From positions 2,031,501 through 2,095,500 of the forward strand of contig NZ_CP088953.1 of the NCBI RefSeq assembly GCF_021165935.1: 64,000 nucleotides of DNA, written 5' to 3'. Below are positions 55,265 through 64,000 of this stretch, piece by piece (the stretch's first letter is position 1; each line of letters opens with the position of its first letter). The notes under the pieces are model-generated. The model saw only the letters and a list, made by a program, of their open reading frames with translations. It was not told where the DNA came from and made no database searches. The position numbers and the translations under genes are program-made. This stretch comes from Microbulbifer elongatus (GTDB lineage: Bacteria > Pseudomonadota > Gammaproteobacteria > Pseudomonadales > Cellvibrionaceae).

Positions 55265-57457
55265 ATGAAAGCAAAAATACGCGGGTTTGGTCGCTGGGTA
55301 CTGATGGCGTTCGTTCTTTTCCGTTGTGCATCGGCGCTGGCCACGATCAATTTAGAGGGGGTTCGTGGCTTCGGGGTGGACACTCCCGGGGGGCGTGGTG
55401 GAAAGATCCTCCGGGTTACCAACCTGCAGAACCATGGGGAGGGTTCGTTGCGCTGGGCGCTGGGGCAGTCAGGCCCACGTATCGTGGTGTTCGAGGTAGG
55501 TGGGGTGATCGACCTTGGCCAAGCAAACATTCCGGTCACCGAGCCGTTTCTCACCATTGCGGGTCAGACGGCGCCGAGCCCGGGGATCACACTGATTCGT
55601 GGTGGTCTGAATATCCGCACACACGATGTGCGCGTACAGCACCTCCGGGTGCGCCCCGGAGATGCAGGCCAGCCGGCCCGCAGTGGCTGGGCTCCGGATG
55701 GCATTGGTATTTCGGGCAAAGACGCGTATCGAATCCATATCGACCATTGCTCCACCAGTTGGGCCGTTGACGAGAATATGTCGGCCTCTGGGGCGCGCAC
55801 GGATGGGCCTGACGCCACCAGCCGACAAATTACCATCAGCAACTCGATCATCGCCGAGGGATTGGATTACTCCACCCACCGAAAAGGCAAGCACTCTAAA
55901 GGGCTGCTGGTACATGATTTTGTGCGTGACGTTGCGGTGGTCGGTAACCTGTTTGCCAACAATGATCGCCGCAACCCGTATTTCAAGGCGCATACCACCG
56001 GCGTGGTTGTGAACAATTTGATTTACAACCCGGGCTCTGCGGCCATTCAGCTGGGTTATATCGAAGACGAGTGGCGCGATGTTGACGCGGCGCCGGTGAA
56101 TCCGCGGGTGGCGGTTGTGGGAAATGTCCTGCAGTACGGGCGCGACACTTACAGTGATCTCGCGCTGGTGTCCTATCAGGGGGATGTTTATTTAGAGGAT
56201 AACCTGGTGTGGAACCTCTATGGCGAGTCGATGAATATCGTACAGGGTGATATTCGGCGTTTGGAGGAGAAACCACTTTGGCCCGAGGGCTTGCGCACGA
56301 TACCTGCCGAGATGCTCTCGCGCGAGCTATTGAAAACCGTCGGTGCCCGGCCCGCCCAGCGGGATGCGGTGGATCAACGAATTATCGCGCAGATAATGGC
56401 GGGACAGGGGCGTATTATTGATAGTCAGGATTCGGTTGAGGGGTACCCCACGCAGGTGCCGGTATTCCGTTCCCTGGCGGTACCGGAAGATGTAGATGCC
56501 TGGCTGTCGCGGTTATCGCGCGAGTTGCTTGAGCAAGCCGAGCCGATTGTCAGAATTCCGCTCGACGACTCGTTTAACGTTCAATCCGCCTTTAACAAAG
56601 CCCGCAAGACTTATCCAGACATTCAAGTTGCACGGGTGGCACCTGGGCAGGGTACTGAAGTCCTACGGGATGTGGTGTATCGCCGTGTCGGAACGCGCGC
56701 TCTGCATCTCGATCTCTTCCTTCCTGAGGGGTGGCAGCCCGCGTCCGACCGGCCGGCTGTACTGCTCGTTCACGGCGGCGGCTGGCGTTCTGGTAACCGC
56801 ACTCTGCAGGAACCCATGGCAAGGTATCTCGCCAACCGGGGATTTGTCACCGCGACGGTAGAGTATCGCCTGTCGCCGGAAGCCCGCTACCCGGCGGGTG
56901 TACAGGATGTTAAGTCTGCGCTTGGCTGGTTGCGGGCGCAGGCGGGTCGTTACGGCATTGACCCTGAGCGCGTCGCCGTCATCGGTGCTTCTTCGGGTGC
57001 GCAAATAGCCACGCTCGTGGGGGTAACCCCGGGCTTGCCCATATTTGAAACTGTACAGTCCGCCGGTAAAGACTCGGTTCAGGCGATTGTCAATCTGGAT
57101 GGCATTGTCAGTTTCACTACGCCCATGGCATTGCAACATGAGGATGATCCGCGCAAAAACCCTTCGGCGGCGGGCGCCTGGTTCGGTGGTCGTTACCAGA
57201 ATGTGCCGGATCTCTGGCACCAGGCTTCTCCACTTGAGTACGCCGGTGCTGGCGCTCCCCCCACGCTGTTTGTCAACAGCAGCCACCCGCGCTTTCACGC
57301 CGGGCGGGATCAATATATAGCGCGTTTGAGTGAAGCTGGTGTTGTTACGGAAGTAATGACCCACGTGGATGCGCCGCACCCATACTGGCTATTTGAGCCC
57401 TGGTTCACGCCGACTGCGGAGCGGGTTTACGGGTTTCTGAATCGGGTAATGCAGTAG
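55265..57457 (+). CDS. Exported pectate-lyase-like beta-helix fused to an alpha/beta-hydrolase esterase
   Basis: A 730-residue secreted protein with a signal peptide (VLMAFVLFRCASALA). Residues ~25-330 form a right-handed beta-helix with the pectate lyase-like pattern GGRGGKILRVTNLQNHGEGSLRWAL, the IVFEVGGVIDLG strand and the acidic/His-rich groove (HIDHCSTSWAVDENMS). Residues ~470-730 form an alpha/beta-hydrolase of the acetyl-esterase class with oxyanion motif HGGGW (~503), nucleophile Ser576 in GASSG, and His705 in DAPHPYW. A plausible job is to deacetylate and cleave pectin-like polysaccharides in one enzyme. ATG 55265 after GAGG is the start. Confidence 0.85.
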   Translation: MKAKIRGFGRWVLMAFVLFRCASALATINLEGVRGFGVDTPGGRGGKILRVTNLQNHGEGSLRWALGQSGPRIVVFEVGGVIDLGQANIPVTEPFLTIAGQTAPSPGITLIRGGLNIRTHDVRVQHLRVRPGDAGQPARSGWAPDGIGISGKDAYRIHIDHCSTSWAVDENMSASGARTDGPDATSRQITISNSIIAEGLDYSTHRKGKHSKGLLVHDFVRDVAVVGNLFANNDRRNPYFKAHTTGVVVNNLIYNPGSAAIQLGYIEDEWRDVDAAPVNPRVAVVGNVLQYGRDTYSDLALVSYQGDVYLEDNLVWNLYGESMNIVQGDIRRLEEKPLWPEGLRTIPAEMLSRELLKTVGARPAQRDAVDQRIIAQIMAGQGRIIDSQDSVEGYPTQVPVFRSLAVPEDVDAWLSRLSRELLEQAEPIVRIPLDDSFNVQSAFNKARKTYPDIQVARVAPGQGTEVLRDVVYRRVGTRALHLDLFLPEGWQPASDRPAVLLVHGGGWRSGNRTLQEPMARYLANRGFVTATVEYRLSPEARYPAGVQDVKSALGWLRAQAGRYGIDPERVAVIGASSGAQIATLVGVTPGLPIFETVQSAGKDSVQAIVNLDGIVSFTTPMALQHEDDPRKNPSAAGAWFGGRYQNVPDLWHQASPLEYAGAGAPPTLFVNSSHPRFHAGRDQYIARLSEAGVVTEVMTHVDAPHPYWLFEPWFTPTAERVYGFLNRVMQ

Positions 57458-57539
57458 CGATAAAAAACGGTCGCTCATTAGCGAAATTGCTGGATATACT
57501 CCGCAAATATCCCACGGCAGCGAGCGGAGCCTGCAGCCA

Positions 57540-58595
57540 ATGCAACAGACCGAACAATTTATTGACCTGCTCAAACTGTTGGTGCGCAGCCCCAGTGTGG
57601 TGGGGGCGGAGCATTCTTTTTTCCGGGTTCTGCAGCGCGAGCTGGAAGAGCGGGGCGCGCAGGTAACCTGGTACGAGGGTCTTCTGGTGGCTCAGGGGAA
57701 ACGCCCCAATAGTGCCAAATTTTCTGCCCATATAGATCGTCATGGCCTCATCTGCACCGGCCCCAACGAATTCCAGTACGCCGCTTTTGTCTCCGGGCGC
57801 CGCTCCGACCTGTTGGGTAATTCCGTGTCGGAAAAGCTGATGACCAAAATCGTCGATCGTTTCCAGGATGTCACCGTGACCGCGTACGAGCCCTGGTCCG
57901 GTTCCTATCTTGGCTCGGGCGTCATCCGTCGCGCTTACGTCTGCGGCTATCGCAATAACCTTATTTTTGAAGTTGCCGGCCTGGAGCACCTCGTTGCCGG
58001 GACGCCGGTTGCATTCACTGATCGGCTGGAGATCAACGACGGCATTCTCAGCGCACAGCTGGACAACGTACTGACTGCGGCCCACCTGGTGCACTTATAC
58101 AGTCTCGGCTTTCAGGGCACGGCATTTTTCACCGCTCAGGAAGAATCTGGCAGTAGCTGGCGCTACCTGTTGGAATGGTTCCGTCGTTTCAATGGCGGAA
58201 CCGACAAGCTGATCGTGGTGGACACCAGCCCATACCCGGATCGCACCAGTGCCGACGCCCAACAGGTGGTTTTGCGTCGTAGAGATGCGAACGCCCAGTT
58301 TCACCCGGGTACCACTGAACGCCTGGCGCAGTTATGTGAATCCCGGGGTATCCGCTACAGCTATAAAGACCGTTATATCGAGGCACAAAATCAAAAGGCA
58401 GTCGCGGAGGGGCAAGAGCCTCAGTCGTTCGGAAGTACGGAACTCGGTCGAATAGTGAGTGCGTCTTCCGGCTTTGTGCAGGGGACGACCCTGCAGGTTC
58501 CTACAACCGGTTATCACACCATGGAAGAATCCGCTTCACTTACCGCGAACAGCGCGTTCAGCGATTTGCTGTTTGCCATTGCCGCGGACGATTAG
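57540..58595 (+). CDS. M42/M20-type zinc aminopeptidase
   Basis: A 351-residue dinuclear zinc peptidase. The metal and catalytic residues lie in SAHIDRHG, AQLDNVLTAAH, TAQEESGSS, VVDTSPYPDR and TTGYHTMEES, the order of the M42 (TET-like) and related M20 enzymes. No signal peptide is present, so it is cytoplasmic, probably cutting N-terminal residues from peptides. Its last 4 bases overlap the end of the minus-strand PepSY-like gene. Confidence 0.85.
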   Translation: MQQTEQFIDLLKLLVRSPSVVGAEHSFFRVLQRELEERGAQVTWYEGLLVAQGKRPNSAKFSAHIDRHGLICTGPNEFQYAAFVSGRRSDLLGNSVSEKLMTKIVDRFQDVTVTAYEPWSGSYLGSGVIRRAYVCGYRNNLIFEVAGLEHLVAGTPVAFTDRLEINDGILSAQLDNVLTAAHLVHLYSLGFQGTAFFTAQEESGSSWRYLLEWFRRFNGGTDKLIVVDTSPYPDRTSADAQQVVLRRRDANAQFHPGTTERLAQLCESRGIRYSYKDRYIEAQNQKAVAEGQEPQSFGSTELGRIVSASSGFVQGTTLQVPTTGYHTMEESASLTANSAFSDLLFAIAADD

Positions 58596-59014
58596 AATTC
58601 TTCACTGGCCTGATAGCGGTTACAGCGATTGTTGCAGTAGGGCCTGTCGGAGCGAATAGCGCCGGTTGTCGGGTTTACCGTCAGCTGGCGTTTTTTATTA
58701 CCGTGATAGGCCACCACATTCCAGTACCCGTTGCGAAATTGAACCCGGTCAAAAGTGTGAAACCCCAGTCGTTGCAGACGCACCCGCACCGCACCCGCAC
58801 TGAGGTCTATCTCGGAAGGTGTCCCTCCATCCAGGTCCGGACCGTAGAGGTGAGGAGGAATTGGTGTGCTGGATGAGGGTCCGGAGTATTGGAAGTCCTG
58901 GGCGGTGAATGGTCCAGGTTGCTGAGCGTGAAGCTGGCCTGGAGTCAATATGGCCAGGGTGGCCACGAGTGAAAGGCTCGCGAAGATTTTGCCTTTGATT
59001 GCGGCATACAGCAT
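58592..59014 (-). CDS. Small exported PepSY-like protein
   Basis: A 140-residue protein with a signal peptide (SLVATLAILTPGQLHAQ) and a PepSY-like unit near the C-terminus (VRVRLQRLGFHTFDRVQFRNGYWNVVAYHGNKKRQLTVNPTTGAI, region ~75-120). It ends with a Cys pair (CNNRC). PepSY units often regulate proteases or sensors in the periplasm, but no partner is evident. ATG 59014 is used. Confidence 0.7.
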   Translation of the reverse strand: MLYAAIKGKIFASLSLVATLAILTPGQLHAQQPGPFTAQDFQYSGPSSSTPIPPHLYGPDLDGGTPSEIDLSAGAVRVRLQRLGFHTFDRVQFRNGYWNVVAYHGNKKRQLTVNPTTGAIRSDRPYCNNRCNRYQASEEF

Positions 59015-59101
59015 GGTGTTCCCCAAATTACCGTTATCCAGTTATTGGTAATGTGGAGCGCCATGAAAACCAAGGTGAATTGGTGACCGTTTTAGAGCAC
59101 G

Positions 59102-60865
59102 TCAGCCGCAGTTGCAACAGCGGCGGTGCTTGTCGGTTTTGCCGATACCGGGGTTGAAGGTATTGGTGGGATCGAGCTGTTCAAAGAAGGAGGTCTGGGC
59201 GTCGGGTGCCAGGTAGAGGTGGCCAACGTTGTGTTCTGCGGGGTAGCGCGCCCCACGGCTGTCCAGCAGCTTCAGCATGGCTTTCTTCACTGCCGCTGGG
59301 TCAGCGTCTTTTTTCAGGATGTAGTCCTGGTGAAATACGTTGCACAGAAAGTGCCCGTAATAGAGGCGGTATTCCAGTTGGTCTGCAATTTCTGCGGGGA
59401 GCTTTTCTTCCCAGTCCATATCGTTACGCCGGAGGGCAATATCCAGCGGAAGCAACTCGCCCACGGTCCTGCAATGAACGGCCTGGTAACGCATGGCGGC
59501 GCCGGCAGAGACAAATCGGTGCAGCATGGCTTTACTGGCCTCTTTGGCGTCACACGCAAAGAAGTCCCCGGTATTCTCCCGATGGGCAAAGAACCCCTGG
59601 AGCCACTGTTGTGCGGGTTCGATGCTGTCATCCGCAATTTTGACAATCAGGTGATGCTGATACTTCTCCCGGTAGTCCAGCATGCGCTCGGGCAGGTGCT
59701 GAGGGAGCAACCGGCTTAGGCGCTGCAGCAGACGGTCGCTGAAATAGCGCGGCGCCCAGGTCTGTTTTTCGAGCCAGGCGTCAATGCGACCTTTCAGGGC
59801 AAAGAAGCGTGGCATGCGGCGGGTGCCGAGTTTTTCAATGGTATAAAAGCTGTCTTTGCCATAGTCCGCCGCCAGGTCGAACATGTCTCGGTGCAGGTAT
59901 TCTCCGAGCAGTGGAATACTGGGCAGCTCGGTCAACAGTCCCCGGCGCAACCGTGCAAAGGCGTCTGCATCATTACTGCCGATATAGAAAGTGCGGGTGC
60001 GCTCGGGGATGGGAAACGTATCGAGACGCACCGCAAATACGGCGACTTTGCCAGCGCAGCCACTGGCCTCAAACAGGCGGCGAGGATCGGCGTTGAACCG
60101 GGCGGGCGAGTCGGCGTCGACGTCTTGTACCCGCGCTACATACTCCCGATCGGATGCCATGCGCACGCGCGCGCCTGTCGGGTGGGGAAGTTTGCCCACC
60201 TGAATAAAGGTGCCATTTTCCAGGTTGGTGAGTATTTCCTGCGGGGTTTCACCCAGGTCGATGCCCAGATGATTGATCAGTTGCAAATGGCCGTCGGCAT
60301 TGACCTGTGCGTACACCGCAAGCTCTGTATAGGCCGGACCACGCTGGCACAGTGCGCCGCCGGAATTGTTGGCGATACCGCCGACAATGGAGGCACCGAG
60401 ACAGGAGGAGCCGATTTCTGAGTGGGGAGAGCGCTGTAATGGCGCGAGCAGCTTTTCCAGGCTGTGGAGTGTGGCACCGGGCAGGGCGACTATTTGCTCA
60501 CCCCGATGTGCACCGTCTCCCAGCAGGTGAATACTGTTCATTTGCAGGGTGTTGATCACCACGATCGGGCGGTCGTAATCATGACCGTTGGGTGTCGACC
60601 CTTCGGTGAGACCGGTATTGGCAGCCTGCATGATGATGATGGCCCCGGCTTCCACGCACACCTCTAGGGTATGCCAGAGCTGCATGAGCGTTTCCGGGAA
60701 AACGACGGCGACAGCACTGCCCTCGCCGGAGCGGAAGCCGGTGCGGTAGTGCTCGTTTCGCTGCGCATCACTGATCACGCGATGGTGGCCGAGCAGCTGC
60801 TCCAGTTGCTGGAGCAGCGCCCGGTTTTTGGCGACGTCAGCAGAGGCTGCCGGGTTGTCTTGCAT
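59102..60865 (-). CDS. dld: Quinone-dependent D-lactate dehydrogenase
   Basis: A 587-residue FAD enzyme (E. coli Dld 571). The FAD-binding PCMH domain is at residues ~30-230 (AANTGLTEGSTPNG, the LPGATLHSLEKLL strand, GSSCLGASIVGGIANNSGGAL) and the membrane-binding/cap domain follows (YPAEHNVGHLYLAPDAQTSFFEQLDPTNTFNPGIGK). It passes electrons from D-lactate to the quinone pool at the inner membrane. The C-terminus has a Cys-rich ending (RRCCNCG), which is unusual. ATG 60865 is the start. Confidence 0.95.
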   Translation of the reverse strand: MQDNPAASADVAKNRALLQQLEQLLGHHRVISDAQRNEHYRTGFRSGEGSAVAVVFPETLMQLWHTLEVCVEAGAIIIMQAANTGLTEGSTPNGHDYDRPIVVINTLQMNSIHLLGDGAHRGEQIVALPGATLHSLEKLLAPLQRSPHSEIGSSCLGASIVGGIANNSGGALCQRGPAYTELAVYAQVNADGHLQLINHLGIDLGETPQEILTNLENGTFIQVGKLPHPTGARVRMASDREYVARVQDVDADSPARFNADPRRLFEASGCAGKVAVFAVRLDTFPIPERTRTFYIGSNDADAFARLRRGLLTELPSIPLLGEYLHRDMFDLAADYGKDSFYTIEKLGTRRMPRFFALKGRIDAWLEKQTWAPRYFSDRLLQRLSRLLPQHLPERMLDYREKYQHHLIVKIADDSIEPAQQWLQGFFAHRENTGDFFACDAKEASKAMLHRFVSAGAAMRYQAVHCRTVGELLPLDIALRRNDMDWEEKLPAEIADQLEYRLYYGHFLCNVFHQDYILKKDADPAAVKKAMLKLLDSRGARYPAEHNVGHLYLAPDAQTSFFEQLDPTNTFNPGIGKTDKHRRCCNCG

Positions 60866-60875
60866 GGGTGACAGG

Positions 60876-61157
60876 TCAGTCTTTATCTTCTTTGACCTCG
60901 AGGATTTCGCCGCTATTCGGGTCGACCTCCAGGTCCCATTTGCGCCCTTCTTTATAGGCCTCGACCTCCCAGCGCCCGCGCTCCAGGGATACATCGACCA
61001 CGGGGGTGTACCCCTGTTGCTCGAGTTTTGTGAGCAGGCTGGAGAGCGCCATAGCACCGGGTGGTGGCATTTCATCCTTGGCGTGTGATTGCGCGGCGGC
61101 AACCGCGGCGATGCCGCTTAACGTAACGGCGAGGAGTGAATTTTTCACATTCTTCAT
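60876..61157 (-). CDS. Small exported PepSY-domain protein
   Basis: A 93-residue protein with a signal peptide (ending AVAAAQSHA) and one PepSY domain (LEQQGYTPVVDVSLERGRWEVEAYKEGRKWDLEVDPNSGEILEV). It is 10 bases upstream of dld and probably co-transcribed. PepSY proteins of this size often accompany respiratory or two-component systems, and a role around D-lactate oxidation is possible but untested. ATG 61157 is chosen because it directly precedes the signal peptide. Confidence 0.85.
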   Translation of the reverse strand: MKNVKNSLLAVTLSGIAAVAAAQSHAKDEMPPPGAMALSSLLTKLEQQGYTPVVDVSLERGRWEVEAYKEGRKWDLEVDPNSGEILEVKEDKD

Positions 61158-61198
61158 AGTGTCTCCCGTAGTTGACAGGGCTTTAGCAAGCGCGGAAA

Positions 61199-61681
61199 TC
61201 AGTCCGCGTTGTTCAGGCGCTGCTGCATCATGAAGCACCACTCGTCACTGCCACCATCGGGCCCGTGTGCACCGTCGCCGCCGGTCAGTTTGTCCATGGC
61301 AACAAACCAGTCATCGGAGCCGACGAGGGGCAGGCCGGATGGGTAGTGTTCGGTAATCGCTTCACTCTGGGTTTTCATGACTTCCGAATTGACCCACTCA
61401 AACCACTTGGCGTTACAGATCAGTTGCCCTTCGCTGTTGGGGCTTTCCCCGGACGCCGCGGCGCTGCTGTCTCCGGTATTACCGTCCTTCGCTTCGCCGG
61501 CTTCACCGGTGGAGGAAGGCGCGCTGTAATTCGGTGCGCTGGTATCTTCCTCGACAACGGTGGTTTCCTCCACCACTTCCGCCTCCGGTTTTTGGGCGGC
61601 GTCGGGGGTGTCCGATTTGCGGCTGCAGCCGGTGATGGCAATGGTCGCCATCAGGCTGGCGAGCAGTAGGTGACGCATCAT
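61199..61681 (-). CDS. Hypothetical lipoprotein
   Basis: A 160-residue lipoprotein (signal ending AITGC) with a long acidic, Ser/Glu/Thr-rich linker and a short globular C-terminus (ICNAKWFEWVNSEVMKTQ ... SDEWCFMMQQRLNNAD) containing two Cys that may form a disulfide. I recognise no family. It lies upstream of the PepSY and dld genes in the same direction, 41 bases away, and may share their transcript. Confidence 0.72.
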   Translation of the reverse strand: MMRHLLLASLMATIAITGCSRKSDTPDAAQKPEAEVVEETTVVEEDTSAPNYSAPSSTGEAGEAKDGNTGDSSAAASGESPNSEGQLICNAKWFEWVNSEVMKTQSEAITEHYPSGLPLVGSDDWFVAMDKLTGGDGAHGPDGGSDEWCFMMQQRLNNAD

Positions 61682-61830
61682 GAGTATTCCTCGTATCTTT
61701 CAGGTGTTGGCCAGGTATTGGCGCCGAAATTATCAGGTCGCTGAAACTAAGCATAGGAGGAAATTGATGACTTGCACGGGGCAGAATGGGAATTTGTGAC
61801 CCCGGCCGCGCGCCGGGCGGGTGCAGACAT

Positions 61831-61854
61831 AAAAAAGGCGGCCACTGGCCGCCC
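61831..61854 (-). terminator. Intrinsic terminator after mltF
   Basis: On the minus strand a 7-bp stem (GGCGGCC/GGCCGCC) with a 3-nt loop is followed by six T residues. Confidence 0.9.
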
Positions 61855-61894
61855 CGTCGGATCTCAAAACAGAAGACGGTTGAGTTGCCGGCGG

Positions 61895-63373
61895 CTACAG
61901 CGCCGACTGTGAGGCCGCCGCCTCGGCAGCGGGTACCTCTGCCAGTGCTTCGCCATCGTCGTTGGCGGCCGCTGCCGCCAGGCGTTGTTCTTCGATGCGG
62001 CTGGTCCATGTCAGCAGCGCCTGATAGTGGCGGATATTCTGCACGTAGGTGACCGGCTCCCAGCCACGGGCATAGCCGTGTTTCAGGTTCTTGTAGTACT
62101 GGCGCTTGGCCAGCAGTGGCAGGTGGTCGCGCACATCGGCCCAGCGGTCGGGGTTGCCACCCATCTGCTGGGTAAGCACCCGCGCGTCTTCCAGGTGGCC
62201 ATAGCCCACGTTGTAGGCGGCGAGTGCCATCCAGGTGCGGTCAGGCTCACGAATGCGCGCGGGGATCTTGTCACGTACCTGTAGGAAGTAGCGCGCGCCG
62301 CCGTCGATGCTCTCCAGTGGGTCGAGGCGATTTACGCCCATTTCGCGAGCGGTGGCGCGGGTGAGCATCATCAGTCCCCGCACCCCGGTGGGTGATTTCG
62401 CGCGGGGGTTCCAGTGGGATTCCTGATAGCTCAGTGCGGCGAGCAGTTCCCAGTCCAGTCCGTATTTGTCGGCGGTTTTCTGCAGTTCTTCGCGCCATTT
62501 CGGCAGGCGATCGCGGGTGAGCTGGGCGAATGTCTTGGCGCCGCCCACATTCATTTTACTGACGTGACCGAAGTAGAGCTCCCGCAGCTCTGCCACCAGC
62601 CCACTGGTGTTGGCGCGCAGCATAAAGTTGCGGGCTGCGCGGTACAGGGTGTCGTCCTCCCCCTTGGGGAAGGCCCAGGAAACCGGCTGGAACTGGGTCA
62701 GGTTGAAGGCGATGTGGGTGTTGGGGTAGAGCCCCCGGTGCACCGCGTAAGCATTGGAGTCGACGACCGCATAGTGGTACTGGCCTTCATTGACCATCTC
62801 TACCAGTTCCATGGCGTCTACGTCGGAAATCTCTTCCCAGGAGAGGTTTTCATAGCGCTGGGACAGTTTGCGAAGCTGCTCTGCGTGAGCGCTGCCGGCG
62901 ATGACGGCAATATTCTTGCCCTCGAGATCGGCGACACTGCGCGGACGCTTCTCGCCCAGGCGGTAAATGACCTGCTGGCGGATTTCGAAATACGAGGGGG
63001 CGAAGCGAACCTGCTCGCGGCGTTCCGAGGTTACCGTCAGCCCGGCAGCTGCCAGGTGTGCGGTGGAATCGGGGTTGCCCAGTTCGTTAAACAGGTGGCT
63101 GAGATCGTGAACATCGCGAATTTCCAGCTCTACCCCGAGCTCGCGGGCGAATTCGCGCAGCATGCCGTATTCAAAGCCGGTGTAGCGGCCGTTGGCATCT
63201 TCGTAATAGGTGGTGGGACCGTTCTGGGAGAGTACCACCAGCTTGCCGGATGTCTTGACCTGTTCCAGCAGGCTCGGGGCCTTGCTCGCCACCAGAAGAG
63301 AAGCACAACAGGTCAGGGCCACCCCCTTCAGCAGGCGGCGGCTGTATCGCAACAGTCGGCTTTTCATGATCAT
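61895..63373 (-). CDS. mltF: Membrane-bound lytic murein transglycosylase F
   Basis: A 492-residue protein. The N-terminus is a signal/anchor (KGVALTCCASLLVASKA), followed by a periplasmic solute-binding-like domain (~35-270: LVVLSQNGPTTYYEDANGRYTGFEYGM). The C-terminus is an SLT lysozyme-like domain with the catalytic Glu in LAALSYQESHWNPRAKSPTGVRGLMML. It cleaves peptidoglycan to 1,6-anhydromuropeptides. ATG 63373 with GAGGGGA ~8 nt upstream is the start. It is divergent from purL, as in E. coli and Pseudomonas. Confidence 0.95.
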   Translation of the reverse strand: MIMKSRLLRYSRRLLKGVALTCCASLLVASKAPSLLEQVKTSGKLVVLSQNGPTTYYEDANGRYTGFEYGMLREFARELGVELEIRDVHDLSHLFNELGNPDSTAHLAAAGLTVTSERREQVRFAPSYFEIRQQVIYRLGEKRPRSVADLEGKNIAVIAGSAHAEQLRKLSQRYENLSWEEISDVDAMELVEMVNEGQYHYAVVDSNAYAVHRGLYPNTHIAFNLTQFQPVSWAFPKGEDDTLYRAARNFMLRANTSGLVAELRELYFGHVSKMNVGGAKTFAQLTRDRLPKWREELQKTADKYGLDWELLAALSYQESHWNPRAKSPTGVRGLMMLTRATAREMGVNRLDPLESIDGGARYFLQVRDKIPARIREPDRTWMALAAYNVGYGHLEDARVLTQQMGGNPDRWADVRDHLPLLAKRQYYKNLKHGYARGWEPVTYVQNIRHYQALLTWTSRIEEQRLAAAAANDDGEALAEVPAAEAAASQSAL

Positions 63374-63851
63374 AGGCGGTCCCCTCGAATCCCTTCGTTA
63401 GCATTATTGGTGTGCAGAGCGGGGCCTCGTGTTCCGATTGGTCCTGGGCCGGTATCCTTGCTCTGCTGCGGGCGCGATCCGTTGCGCCTCGCGAATTTCC
63501 TCCGCGGTATCCGTGTGTGGCGTATCCAGTGGTCGCCATATCCGAATGCCGGGCGTGCTGCCGTGCTTTGCCTATTATTTGAACAGGGTCCGGCGAAAGC
63601 GCGGCAATTTTACCCCATGTATGGGCAGTCTGACCAATTGTGACCAGAAGTGTCCCCTGAGTTTGTGATTGATCGGGTTGTTTCGATCCACTTTTCAGTG
63701 TAGTAGGCGGTGCCCAGTTGGGCGTGTCACCCGCACAAATCGGGTTACCGCAAGCGCCAATTCCGTGATCTCAGCGCCGATCGTGAAGGGCGCGGATGAT
63801 CTTTCATAATCCGATACCCCTGTGACAGTGTTGGAGTGACGATGCTTCGGG

Positions 63852-63857
63852 TACAAT
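63852..63857 (+). promoter_or_regulatory. Possible -10 of the purL promoter
   Basis: TACAAT is 127 bases before the purL start, with a weak TTGGAG 15 bases upstream. The stretch 63374-63984 between mltF and purL shows no gene and no clear PurR box. Confidence 0.3.
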
Positions 63858-63984
63858 GCGCGCGCTCCGATTCCCGGTGTACCTGCGTGGCTCTCTCAGT
63901 CCGGTCAATCCATCCGGTCTGTCAAACCGAACGGTCGCTTCCGCCCGCAGGCGCTCAAATCCAGACAAGAGGCCAACTCCCGCG

Positions 63985-64000
63985 ATGCTAGTTCTGCGTG
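63985..64000 (+). CDS. purL: Start of phosphoribosylformylglycinamidine synthase (3' part outside the window)
   Basis: Only five codons are present (MLVLR). The call rests on the conserved divergent mltF-purL order and on the family's usual N-terminus (M-L-x-L-R-G-x-P-A-L-S). AGAGG lies 12 bases upstream. It cannot be confirmed from this window. Confidence 0.6.

Overview
The window is about 64 kb of GC-rich chromosome from a marine-type gammaproteobacterium, most likely in or near Cellvibrionales (Microbulbifer-like). The placement rests on gene order (purM-purN-DUF3108 divergent from DUF2066-hda; mltF divergent from purL), on sodium and nitrate transport, and on a secreted pectate-lyase-like enzyme. 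It is inferred from gene content and was not tested by any search.

Layout. 1-10.5 kb: the end of an ABC exporter, an M49-like lipoprotein peptidase, an alkylation-repair pair (Ada-type sensor fused to AlkA, then Ogt), a gamma-carbonic anhydrase, a DUF1289 protein, dnaE and accA. 10.6-12.9 kb: a TauE/SafE exporter and an aldehyde dehydrogenase. 13.1-19.9 kb: a TPP-riboswitch-controlled thiamine operon, thiC-thiO-thiS-thiG-thiDE-thiF. 20.4-26.5 kb: a nitrate uptake locus (PilJ-type sensor protein, porin, NrtC/B/A homologues) with a sigma-54 promoter and a leader attenuator. 26.8-33.1 kb: FadL, DUF3108, purN, purM, then DUF2066 and hda. 33.2-40.1 kb: an oxidative-stress and secreted-enzyme group (SodC, catalase-like protein, di-heme cytochrome, DUF885 lipoprotein, Fe-SOD). 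40.3-42.9 kb: a membrane coiled-coil protein and class I fumarase.

42.9-48 kb differs from the rest. It is AT-rich and carries small + strand genes, each followed by an integron attC site, with no integrase in view: a cassette cluster without integrase. Two mobile elements, a complete IS1182-like IS and a 166-bp non-coding element with the same ends, lie at the same base of two different attC sites, each flanked by CGTT. This is the strongest candidate here for something new.

48-64 kb returns to chromosomal genes: a VOC protein and LysR regulator, a second DUF885 lipoprotein, phhB, DUF1272, tlyA, nhaA, a pectate-lyase/esterase fusion, an M42-type peptidase, PepSY-like small proteins, D-lactate dehydrogenase, mltF and the first codons of purL.

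A second theme is a family of nested-hairpin repeats (four copies between 5.3 and 15.4 kb). The outer arms differ completely between copies yet pair perfectly or nearly so within each copy, around a short conserved core.
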